A stretch of DNA of 64,000 bases from Pseudomonadota bacterium (GTDB taxonomy: Bacteria; Pseudomonadota; Gammaproteobacteria; Steroidobacterales; Steroidobacteraceae). The notes below the pieces were generated by a model. It was given only the letters and a program-made list of their open reading frames with translations, was not told the DNA's origin and did not search any database. This document shows positions 55,203-63,256 of the stretch, one piece after another. Positions within the stretch are counted from its first letter, which is position 1, and each line of letters begins with the position of its first letter. Position numbers and translations under genes: made by a program. The stretch covers positions 1 through 64,000 of the forward strand of contig JAEWLQ010000059.1 in NCBI GenBank assembly GCA_023457495.1, written 5' to 3'.

Positions 55203-57299
55203 TCAGTTCGCCAGCGTGGCCATGATGTCCATCTGCAGGTCGAACGTGAACCCGGGGAACAGGTCCGGGAACTGCAGGTTGTCGATGAACATCTGGGTCG
55301 GCGGTGTGAAGCGGGGACCATAGGTCGCGGCGCTCTGGCCGCCGCCAGCGATGCCCAGCTTGTGGTGGATCTGGAAGGAACGCAGCATCACGCCGTAGTT
55401 CTGCACCTGCACGCTGGGCACGGGATCGTTACCGGTCCAGCGGTCACCCACGAGCTCTTCGGGCGAGCGCGTGTCGAAGTAGAAGATCGCCTGATCTTCA
55501 CCCAGGTTGTTGATGCGCTCGGGGAAGCTGATGTACCACGAGTTTTCGATCGTGGTGATCTCGGGACGCATCATGAATTCCCACGAGTAGTAAGGAACCT
55601 TGACCTGCTTGCCCACCTTCTGCGAGCCGACCGTGCGCAGGGTGTACGGCCCCGTGCTCGGATCGTCCTGGGCGTCGAGATGGATCGTTGCCGTGCCGTT
55701 CGACGTGGGCGCCGTGTAGAGCAACCCGCCGGACGGCGAGAGGAGCTCGACCGCCGGAGCGTCGGACAGGATCGTCAGGTTTCTCTTCGTACCCTCGACC
55801 ACCAGTCGAAGATCGGTGGTCGTGCCGAGAGAGTACTGACCCGGGAAGGCCCAGGGCATCGCGGACGGATCGGTCACTTCGAACGGGTTGTATTCGAAGC
55901 CCGGGAACACCGTGACGGGCGCCGTCGCGGTGGCGACGTAGCCGGCGGTGCTCGCCGAACCGTAGGGAGGCGTGATTCCGCGCAGGACGAGATCCGCCAT
56001 GGCGTGGAAGTTGGCCTTTTCGGTGTTGTTGGTCGCATGCGCGAGCCGCGGCGAGGCGATGTAGCCGATGTAGTCCTCGTATCCGAGACCCGTGCGATAG
56101 GCGCCGGTGCCCTCGTACATCTGGTACGCGAGGCGTGCGGCATTGACCGCGATGGCCACGCTTTCCGCGCCGTTCCAGAAGTCATCCATGCCCTCGAACA
56201 CCATCATCGGACGGGGCGCGATCAACGCCAGCGTCATGTGGTGGTCGACCGGCAACTGGTGCTTGTTTTCCTGGCGGAAGTTGTCCGGCAGCCGGGAGGT
56301 GAACCAGCGGAAGTAGTTGGTGCCGTCGTACGCGCGGTCGATCTGCTCCTTGCGCGCGCCGGTGACACCCGAATAGAAGGACGTCGGGTCCATTTCATCC
56401 GCGGTGTAGCTGCTGGCGTTGGCGTTGTTACCCTGCGGATACTTCTTCGAGTCGTAGGTGTAACGAATCGTGGAGGCGCCGAACTGACCGGAGTGGCCGA
56501 CCCACGTCATGTAAAGCCGCTCGTCGAAGGCCGAAGCCAACATCGCGATCTTGCCGCCGCGCGAGAAGCCGTACGTGATCAGCTTGGTGTCATCGATCTC
56601 GGGGAACAGTCCGTTGGGATACTGCTCGTTGCGGATCTTGAGTGCATCGACCACGCGATGGAAACCCCAGGCCTGCGCGATGAGCGTGCCGGTGTCGTAC
56701 TTCACGCTGCCCTGGACGTAGGGAAACAGGTTCCAGTACACGCCGGTCGGGGCGCCCGCGCTGGTGTCGGAGGAAACGTTCGGGGTTGCGATGGACGCGT
56801 ACCCGAGCTGCTGTCCCGTGACCTGGCCGTTGGTGGTCAGAGGCTGCCCGCCGATGAAGGTGGGGAATTTCTCGACCAGCACGCCGTTCTGATAGGCGGC
56901 CGGATACTGCGCCTCGGTGGGGATGGTGATCGCCACGGTGAAACCAGCGGTTCTCACGCCCACGATCTGGCCGCTTTCGTCCTTGACGTCCACTTCCATG
57001 TCGACGCGCAGGCTGTTGCCGGTTCTGGACGCCGTCAGGCGATCCGGCTCATGGATGTAGCCGTACTCGTAGTACTGCAGGTAGTCCTTGATCTCTTCGC
57101 GGCGCGCTTCCCACTGCTGAAGCGTCGTCAGCGGCGTGCCGTCGTTGAATTTGAAGAGATTGGGAAGTTCGTAGATGAAAGGGAGTTGGTCGACTCCCGG
57201 ATGTTCTGCGGCGGATGCGGATCCCGCCGCCGTCAGACCGGTCAGTACGGTCAGCACGGCGGCAAGGCTACGGGTACCTGCGCGAGTTTTGTGGGTCAT
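55203..57299 (-). CDS. CE15-like glucuronoyl esterase, secreted
   Basis: A 698-residue secreted esterase with a signal peptide (SLAAVLTVLTGLTAAGSASA). The nucleophile motif GFSRGGK (Ser246) is near LITYG, matching the GxSRxGK of carbohydrate esterase 15, with DHHMTLALIAPRPMM further on. The C-terminal about 280 residues are beta-rich and lack named motifs. CE15 enzymes cleave the ester between lignin alcohols and glucuronic acid on xylan. ATG 57299 has AAGGGGG at 10 bases; ATG 57308 in the same frame is too near that site. Confidence 0.85.
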   Translation of the reverse strand: MTHKTRAGTRSLAAVLTVLTGLTAAGSASAAEHPGVDQLPFIYELPNLFKFNDGTPLTTLQQWEARREEIKDYLQYYEYGYIHEPDRLTASRTGNSLRVDMEVDVKDESGQIVGVRTAGFTVAITIPTEAQYPAAYQNGVLVEKFPTFIGGQPLTTNGQVTGQQLGYASIATPNVSSDTSAGAPTGVYWNLFPYVQGSVKYDTGTLIAQAWGFHRVVDALKIRNEQYPNGLFPEIDDTKLITYGFSRGGKIAMLASAFDERLYMTWVGHSGQFGASTIRYTYDSKKYPQGNNANASSYTADEMDPTSFYSGVTGARKEQIDRAYDGTNYFRWFTSRLPDNFRQENKHQLPVDHHMTLALIAPRPMMVFEGMDDFWNGAESVAIAVNAARLAYQMYEGTGAYRTGLGYEDYIGYIASPRLAHATNNTEKANFHAMADLVLRGITPPYGSASTAGYVATATAPVTVFPGFEYNPFEVTDPSAMPWAFPGQYSLGTTTDLRLVVEGTKRNLTILSDAPAVELLSPSGGLLYTAPTSNGTATIHLDAQDDPSTGPYTLRTVGSQKVGKQVKVPYYSWEFMMRPEITTIENSWYISFPERINNLGEDQAIFYFDTRSPEELVGDRWTGNDPVPSVQVQNYGVMLRSFQIHHKLGIAGGGQSAATYGPRFTPPTQMFIDNLQFPDLFPGFTFDLQMDIMATLAN

Positions 57300-57586
57300 T
57301 GGAAACATTCCCCCTTCTTTTGAAGTGACTTTGAAGTGACGGTGACGAAAGCGGGTGAATGGAAGGATCCCGCGATCGGAGTCGGTGAATGGAAACGAGT
57401 AATGCGGATCGAGTGCGACGCGGCTCCGCCCCAACCACGACGATCATCGTGGTGGTGCGGCTCGCCAGTGCTCAGGCAGACAGAACTGCCGAACCCACGG
57501 GCTCGAGCGTCACGGCGCTCGCGTGCGCGGCGCGTGGAATCCGCCGCAATGAGCGACGGCTGGACTCGTCCAGAGATCTTGACCAT
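57296..57586 (-). CDS. Possible 96-codon upstream ORF of the esterase gene
   Basis: A frame opens at ATG 57586, preceded by AGGGGG at eight bases, and ends in TGA overlapping the esterase ATG as ATGA. The composition (Arg/Ser/His-rich) is not protein-like, so it may be a leader whose translation couples to the esterase. It lies just after the shared promoter block. Low confidence. Confidence 0.3.
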   Translation of the reverse strand: MVKISGRVQPSLIAADSTRRARERRDARARGFGSSVCLSTGEPHHHDDRRGWGGAASHSIRITRFHSPTPIAGSFHSPAFVTVTSKSLQKKGECFQ

Positions 57587-57599
57587 CTGCACTGCCCCC

Positions 57600-57681
57600 T
57601 TCGCAGTTGTAGTCAATACGAAGACCGTAGCAATTGGTAAGGCCGCATGCAACAACCTACCCGACCAATTTTCCGAGGGAA
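57600..57681 (-). promoter_or_regulatory. Conserved promoter/operator block before the esterase operon
   Basis: Shares about 80% identity over its first 45 bases with the block before the xylanase gene (61069-61147). TTCGCAGTTGT and GGTAAGGCC are identical, and a second motif GACCAATTTTCC recurs at the same 18-base distance. On the minus strand TTGCTA and TACAAC, 16 bases apart, could be -35 and -10. The imperfect palindrome TAGCA-AT-TGGTA overlaps the -35. Confidence 0.7.
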
Positions 57682-58090
57682 ACCCCGATCACAAATGTGA
57701 GAATGGATATCCGGGGCTTGTAATGCGCAGACGCGCGAGCCACCCGCTTCCGTGATTCGATGCGCGCGCGGGCGCGCCTTGTTCCGACGTGGGCCCTGCT
57801 GGGCTCAGCGGCCAGAATCGAGATACTCGCTTGCGAATGTAAATGTGAGTTTCGCTCAGAAAACTTCATCGCTCGCCGAAGCGCGAATCATGTTTCACGT
57901 TCCCATCGGCAATTCGAGTCTAGTTCAGCGAGGCATGGCTGCCCCGTTGTGACGAAAAGTCATATGGGCAATGTCAAATCGATCGAACGGCGCAGATGCA
58001 GAGTCGCGGCGTTCCACGCGTGCGTCTTCGCCGGATGAGTAGTTAGTTCGCCACGATGGATCCGGTCGTGGCCGAGGTGAGTCAACGGCA
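57682..58090. other. Intergenic region, nothing recognised
   Basis: About 400 bases between the esterase promoter and the xylanase 3' hairpin. Frames on both strands here are short and compositionally random. It contains a GTAGTTAG (58039) discussed as a recurrent octamer. I see no gene or RNA. Confidence 0.3.
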
Positions 58091-58124
58091 CGCCCCACCC
58101 AGGCACGAAGGCCTGGATGGGGCG
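58091..58124 (-). terminator. Strong hairpin after the xylanase gene
   Basis: A 14-bp stem with one mismatch (CGCCCCACCCAGGC and its partner, loop ACGAAG) begins 19 bases after the xylanase stop. No T-tract follows on the minus strand, so it is a weak terminator or a 3'-end-protecting hairpin. Confidence 0.55.
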
Positions 58125-58142
58125 CCCGAAACCGCTTACGAA

Positions 58143-61031
58143 TCAGCGCGGCGTATAGATTCCAAGATCGCCAAGGTCGATTGGATAACCGGCCTGGATC
58201 TTCTCGTATTCCCCTTCATAGAACTCATCCAGGTACGAATGTCCCAGGATGAATCTGTCCGGGTTCATGGCGCCGTAGTAGCCGCCATTGGCATTGCTCT
58301 GCTGGTCGAACAGCACGTAGCTGCCCTGCCACCCTGAACCCGAGACGCCCCAGCTGATGATGTGATCGATGTACGGGGCGAACTTCGTGAACAGCTTGTA
58401 CATCAACGCGTATTGGTAACCCAGCGCATCGGACTGCTTCACGTTGAGCACCGCGGGTGCGGTCGCGCCGCCACCGGGGGCGTTCGTGGGCACCTTGATG
58501 TCCAGCTCAGAGAACGCGATTCCGGTCAGGAGTCCTTGATCCACCAGGGACGCGTACAAAGCCATGGCGTACTGGTTGTTGCTGGCCAGGGTCCGGCCAA
58601 TCGAATCGTGGCCCTGGATGCCGACGTCTTCGATCAGCGGACGGCCGTCGTACAGCGGATCGGACTTCCACGCGGTGTTCATCGCACGAACCATGTTGTA
58701 GACGGTTCGCGCTTTGCTGCGCGTGAACATGTCGTAGTCGTTGTAGGTCAGCTTCGGCGGCTGGTCAACGATATAGGCATCGATGCTGCCTTCGACATCG
58801 TGTCCATCGAGCTTCATGTACGCGGGTAGCTGGGCGTAATTGGCCTTGTAGGCCGCCGCCATCCGCGCGTTGGGAGCCGCGATGTGCGCGTGTTTGAAGA
58901 GCAGGTAGATGTAGTGCTCGGTGATGTCGCCACCGATCACGTCATCCGACATCGCCACGAGCCAGTTGGTGTGCTTGAGACTCGTGCGCCAGCTGTTCGC
59001 ATTCTGCGGAATGAGTTCGCTGTGGCGGCTTTCGTGCACCTCTTCGTTGAGCACGTCCCACGAATTGAACGGAATGACTCCGCGGGATTCGCTCGAGCCG
59101 TACTTCGTATCCGTGCTGAGGAAGTGCCGCATCACATACATCGTGTGATTGAACTGCACTCTCCGGGCCAATTCCTTGTCGACCCGCACCTGCGTCGTCA
59201 CGCCATTGCCCAATCCGTAGAAATTGGCGGTGCCGGTGTAGCCGGAGGGAAGGTTCGCGGGAACGATCTGCCGCATCCATGCCGGGGCCTGGTTGTACCA
59301 GGCCAGCACGTGACCGTGAGCCTTGTACTGTCCGGGCGTCCCGGAATTACGGATCCCCAGGTACGCGTTGGTCGGGAAGTTGTATTCCGCGAGTCCGGGG
59401 ACGGTGGTGGCGCCGTTCAAGGGCGCACCCGTAACACTCGTCAGCCAGTTCGGGCCGCGCGGATGCGTGCCTTCGGCCTTGAGGTTGTTGCCGTCGACGA
59501 AGATCTCGTAGTGCCGCGCCCGGGTTCCGGTCACGTTACCGGTTCCGATCGCGCCCACCATGAACAGGCCGTTTTCCTTGTTGTACACACTCTTCAAGGG
59601 CGCCACGACGCTCTGGTTCTGAGTGTTGACCACGTTGGGCAACGGAATGCCGTTCGGATCGGGTGCGGTGATCTTGATGTTGGAGACGAGCAGCATTCCC
59701 GATTCCGCGGGACGTCCCGTCTCGCCGTGAAGTTCGAGAATGAAATTCGACGAATTGCCCGTCGAGGCGTTGATGCTGTGGTGGGCCCTCAGCCAGGTTT
59801 CACCGTTGTAGCTGCCAACCCAGTCCGGGTTGAGGTTGTTGTATTGGTAATCCCGGAGATAGCTGTCGAGATCGGAATTGGTATTCCGCACTCTCCATCG
59901 CATGAATACGCCCTGCGCGCTCTTGGGGTAGTACACATCGAACTCGATGGTCGCACCCGTGGGAACGGTGACGCTCGGGGACAGCGGCGACTGCATAGTG
60001 ATGCCGCCGAACGTGCTCGTACCGTTGTGGACGTAGTTGATCTTCAGGACATCCGCCTTGCCTTCGCGATCCGCGAAGGGATACGGAATCACCTCGAATG
60101 TGCCGCCGGCAAAGTTGGCAGGCACTCGGTTATCGAGTGGGTTCCGCGCGGTCCAGACGTTCGAGGGTTCGGTGATCGTGACAGGCAATCTGCCCGGGCC
60201 CGGATCGAGACGGAAATAGGGATCCGAACCGTCCGCCTTGATGTTGCCTCTGAAGCTTGCAATGGCATCGTCGAGACCGACCGCGGCTTCCGCGGCCCAG
60301 ACGATCGGCGCATAACGCGCGTATTCGATGGCCTCATCGAGCGCCGCGAGTTCGTTCGCGTATACCCACGGGAAGGCCTTGTTCACATCCGAACCGTCGC
60401 TGGTGCGGCTGACCTGGACCGGGAACTCCTTGTTGCCCGCTTTCAGAGCCTCGGCCTGCACGATGAGGTCGTTCAGTTCGGTGATGATTTCGGGATACGG
60501 CAGGCTGCCGAGCGGGCGCAGAAGCGCCTCGTCGATGAATGCCATGTTGAGGTTCTTGCTGGACGCCACCTGGTCGAGCAGGAACACGAAGCAGTTGTCG
60601 CTCGTCCTCTGCTGGCCGGATTCGGGAGCGATCAGGTAGTCCGTGTAGGTATTGGCGGCCTTGGTGGTGACCGTGAAGCTTGCGTACTTCCGGAATACCT
60701 GGGCACAGACTTTCAGGAAGCCCCGGTCCTTCTGTCCCGAATCAAAGATGAAATAGATGCCGGGGAACGTGTCGCTGTTGGCGTTCGAAGTGATCTTGGC
60801 GCCGGATGCGTTGCTCCGGGTCGTGTTCGCCTGACCTGCGACTTGCAGGGCCACCGCCTTGTCGGCGTCGCCTCTCCAGACGACGTTCGCAGCGGCCGGC
60901 CCGGAGGCCAACGCGAAGGCGGTCAGCAGCAGGATGGATGCGAGGAGACGTGGAGCGCTGTTCAACAGCCTTTGAAATCTCGTCCGGCCGATGGCCGGCG
61001 CTGGATTGCCAGCGCAAATCTCGTGAATCAT
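58143..61031 (-). CDS. GH10 endo-1,4-beta-xylanase, multidomain, secreted
   Basis: A 962-residue secreted enzyme with a signal peptide (LLASILLLTAFALASGPAAA). The catalytic GH10 domain spans about 480-945: AHGHVLAWYNQ (571-581), acid/base Glu663 in SWDVLNEEVH, nucleophile Glu842 in FSELDIKV. Residues 325-455 resemble a CBM4/9-type carbohydrate-binding module. The N-terminal about 270 residues have no named domain. Notably the conserved His in GH10's HxLxWH motif is Tyr here. It cuts xylan chains, supplying oligomers for the TonB receptor downstream. Start has GAGGGGG at about eight bases. Confidence 0.9.
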   Translation of the reverse strand: MIHEICAGNPAPAIGRTRFQRLLNSAPRLLASILLLTAFALASGPAAANVVWRGDADKAVALQVAGQANTTRSNASGAKITSNANSDTFPGIYFIFDSGQKDRGFLKVCAQVFRKYASFTVTTKAANTYTDYLIAPESGQQRTSDNCFVFLLDQVASSKNLNMAFIDEALLRPLGSLPYPEIITELNDLIVQAEALKAGNKEFPVQVSRTSDGSDVNKAFPWVYANELAALDEAIEYARYAPIVWAAEAAVGLDDAIASFRGNIKADGSDPYFRLDPGPGRLPVTITEPSNVWTARNPLDNRVPANFAGGTFEVIPYPFADREGKADVLKINYVHNGTSTFGGITMQSPLSPSVTVPTGATIEFDVYYPKSAQGVFMRWRVRNTNSDLDSYLRDYQYNNLNPDWVGSYNGETWLRAHHSINASTGNSSNFILELHGETGRPAESGMLLVSNIKITAPDPNGIPLPNVVNTQNQSVVAPLKSVYNKENGLFMVGAIGTGNVTGTRARHYEIFVDGNNLKAEGTHPRGPNWLTSVTGAPLNGATTVPGLAEYNFPTNAYLGIRNSGTPGQYKAHGHVLAWYNQAPAWMRQIVPANLPSGYTGTANFYGLGNGVTTQVRVDKELARRVQFNHTMYVMRHFLSTDTKYGSSESRGVIPFNSWDVLNEEVHESRHSELIPQNANSWRTSLKHTNWLVAMSDDVIGGDITEHYIYLLFKHAHIAAPNARMAAAYKANYAQLPAYMKLDGHDVEGSIDAYIVDQPPKLTYNDYDMFTRSKARTVYNMVRAMNTAWKSDPLYDGRPLIEDVGIQGHDSIGRTLASNNQYAMALYASLVDQGLLTGIAFSELDIKVPTNAPGGGATAPAVLNVKQSDALGYQYALMYKLFTKFAPYIDHIISWGVSGSGWQGSYVLFDQQSNANGGYYGAMNPDRFILGHSYLDEFYEGEYEKIQAGYPIDLGDLGIYTPR

Positions 61032-61068
61032 GGAAGAACCCCCTCTATGGATGTGGCCTTGATGTCCA
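61032..61068 (-). promoter_or_regulatory. Xylanase 5' untranslated region
   Basis: Thirty-seven bases between the conserved block and the xylanase ATG hold only the ribosome site, so transcription should start at the left end of the block, giving a short leader. Confidence 0.4.
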
Positions 61069-61147
61069 TTCGCAGTTGTCGTCGATGGCCGACCGTACCA
61101 ACTGGTAAGGCCAACATCAATCGGCTGTCTGGCCAGTTTCCCGGGGT
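61069..61147 (-). promoter_or_regulatory. Conserved promoter/operator block before the xylanase gene
   Basis: Counterpart of 57600-57681. The palindrome is perfect here: TACCA-AC-TGGTA. A second motif GGCCAGTTTCCC lies 18 bases beyond GGTAAGGCC, matching GACCAATTTTCC in the other copy. TTGGTA (-35) and ACAACT (-10) on the minus strand keep a 16-base spacing. This is probably bound by a regulator not encoded in the window. Confidence 0.75.
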
Positions 61148-61339
61148 TTTCGGAAAGCGCTGCCGCGCGATGCGGGATTCGGTATCGGTGGGCGCCCACG
61201 ACTGAGCGGAAAGATCTACGAGGCGAAGGCGGATCTCTGCTCAACGTGCCTGCGGACTGGCGGCTCGATGGCCTTCAGGTTCGTGTGGTCTTGAGTAGTT
61301 AGACGGAGAGCGCTCCAGCGCAGAGACAATCCGCGAGCG
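61148..61339. other. Intergenic region, nothing recognised
   Basis: Between the xylanase regulatory block and the MA-like gene stop. A copy of GTAGTTAG lies at 61295. No gene or terminator is clear. Confidence 0.3.
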
Positions 61340-63055
61340 TCAACTCGCGGGTTCCGCCCTCACTTCCGGAAGCAAGGCGGCGGCGGCCGGCTGCTCGGGC
61401 GTTTCGAATGCCCCCTTGGCGACAGGCAGAAGTGTGTCGCGCGCTGCGTCCGTAAAATCGCGCCTGATCAGTTCCTCACCCAGCTTCAGACGTGGAGTCG
61501 GTGCGGCGGGCGAAGAAGCCACGACCTTGGCCAGACCCTCTACGGCCAGGTCCGGGACTTTCCCACCGGCGACGGCGAAACTCTTGTAATAAGCGATGAC
61601 TGGAAGGATTCCCTCCGGATCCAGGCGGTTGGCCTGCGCGATGAAACGTCGCGCTTCCTTGAGCCGGCGCTGCCGCTCGGCCGCCGGGGCACGCACGGCG
61701 AGCTGCGCGAGCGCCGTGCCTTTCCACACGAGGGCCGTCGTATCTTTCGGCGACTGGGCAAGCGCCCGGTCGGCGGCTTCGAGACACGCTTGCGGATTGC
61801 CGGAGCGGCACTCGGCCTCCGCTAAGAGCAGTTGGTGTTCGATCAGGTTCGGGAACTGGCGCGCGTTCTCGCGAAGTCGGGCGAGCCAGGCCGCGCGCCG
61901 CTCGAGTGCCGCTGCGCGCTCGGGACTATCTTCTGCAGGTACTTCGATCCGCGCCCCCAGCTCGAGCCGGCCCCGGATCAGGCCGGCCTCCGCGCGGGTC
62001 ATTTGGCGAATGGTCGGTTCCGGCACGCGCTCGGCCGGAAACGTCATACGCTCGGCTTCCAGCTTGCGTCCGCGGTACGCGGTCAGCGCCTGCTGGAGCT
62101 CGGCCGGATCGCCGAAGGAGCTTGCGGCGCTCACCGGGTCGGCACCGCGTGCGATGGCGTCCAGGTAATCGTGCAACCGCGGCTTCCACTCGTCCGAGAA
62201 GTACAGAAGATGAACGAGCCGCCATGCGTGAAAGGGAGTCCAGCCCCGCCCTTTGCCGGAAAGATAGCGGCCGTTCAGGACATCCGTCACCGGATAACCG
62301 CCGTAATGGTCCATGACCTCGAAGAAGCCCCGCGGACGATGGCCGTATTCCACGAAGTCCTCGCCCGCTTTCATCGTCGCGAACAGCTCGCCGAATCCCT
62401 GCAGAAACCAGCGCGGGTAAGCAGCGGGGAAATAGGTCATCAGGTAGTTCTGGACGAAGCCGGCGTAGAGACGTGATTCGGGCGACTGGCAGAAGGCAAG
62501 CTCGTTTACGGGCACCAATCCCAATGGAGGATCGCCATCGCCCCAAGTGCAATTGCGGTTCGTCGGACGGCCGACCGACGGACTGAGAATCACATTGATG
62601 CCGTACCTGGTGGTTGCGAGCACGGAGCCTTCTTCGCGCGGATCGTAGTAGATAGTCTTTGCGAACCTCTGTGGATACGGCCCATATTGCCAGCGCAGGT
62701 CCGTCAGTCGCAGCTGCTCGAACTGCCCGACATAGCCCATCATCGTGACGGCGATCTTGATCGTGTCGTCGGGCGCATCCACCCGTCCGAACAAGACCGA
62801 GAGCAGGAAGTGAAGCTTCTCGAGATTGTGCGCGGTATCGCGCAACTCCTGCTCGTCGTTCTGGCTGTACACGACGACGTGCGGCGTCTCCGCCATGCGC
62901 CAGTCGCTCATCTCCGGTTTCGAGTCGCGGGTGCCCGTGACAGTGACGGTCGTCGCTTCATTCTTCACCGGCGCGGTCAGTTGCGCGTGCGCCGGGAGGA
63001 TCGCGGCGGCGCCAAGGACGACGAGCAACTTTCGGAGCATTTTTCGAATCCCCAT
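61340..63055 (-). CDS. Secreted MA-peptidase-like protein with TPR-type C-terminus
   Basis: A 571-residue protein with a signal peptide (LLVVLGAAAILPAHAQ). Residues 50-300 resemble the DUF1570/MA-type gluzincin fold (MSDWRMAETPHVVVYSQ, then LYAGFVQNYLMTYFPAAYPRWFLQGFGELFATM), but where HExxH is expected the sequence is FVQNYLM, so the metal site is lost. The C-terminal about 200 residues are helical repeats of TPR character (NLIEHQLLLAEAECRSGNPQACLEAADRALAQSPKDTTALVWKGTAL). Role unknown. It is divergent from a close paralogue at 63257. Confidence 0.7.
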   Translation of the reverse strand: MGIRKMLRKLLVVLGAAAILPAHAQLTAPVKNEATTVTVTGTRDSKPEMSDWRMAETPHVVVYSQNDEQELRDTAHNLEKLHFLLSVLFGRVDAPDDTIKIAVTMMGYVGQFEQLRLTDLRWQYGPYPQRFAKTIYYDPREEGSVLATTRYGINVILSPSVGRPTNRNCTWGDGDPPLGLVPVNELAFCQSPESRLYAGFVQNYLMTYFPAAYPRWFLQGFGELFATMKAGEDFVEYGHRPRGFFEVMDHYGGYPVTDVLNGRYLSGKGRGWTPFHAWRLVHLLYFSDEWKPRLHDYLDAIARGADPVSAASSFGDPAELQQALTAYRGRKLEAERMTFPAERVPEPTIRQMTRAEAGLIRGRLELGARIEVPAEDSPERAAALERRAAWLARLRENARQFPNLIEHQLLLAEAECRSGNPQACLEAADRALAQSPKDTTALVWKGTALAQLAVRAPAAERQRRLKEARRFIAQANRLDPEGILPVIAYYKSFAVAGGKVPDLAVEGLAKVVASSPAAPTPRLKLGEELIRRDFTDAARDTLLPVAKGAFETPEQPAAAALLPEVRAEPAS

Positions 63056-63256
63056 CTACCTGGTCTCCGCCAACGGCTACATCTTCCCATCTAGCTTCTA
63101 CCGGCCTCAAGACTAGCTCCACATGTCTTGCCGCCCACCTGAGCGGCGGATGCAGGTCCAGGTGGCGGCCCGTTTGCCGCGACGACCTTGCTTCGAAATG
63201 AGTTGAATTCGCGTTCGTTCAGGAGTGTGATGCTGATCCGGATGTCTCGAGAGTAG

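Noticed and set aside
55362..57323. A 653-codon open frame opposite the esterase
   Set aside because: Antisense to the esterase with its catalytic motif and signal peptide.
58884..61205. A 773-codon open frame opposite the xylanase
   Set aside because: Antisense to a clear GH10 gene; composition is not protein-like.
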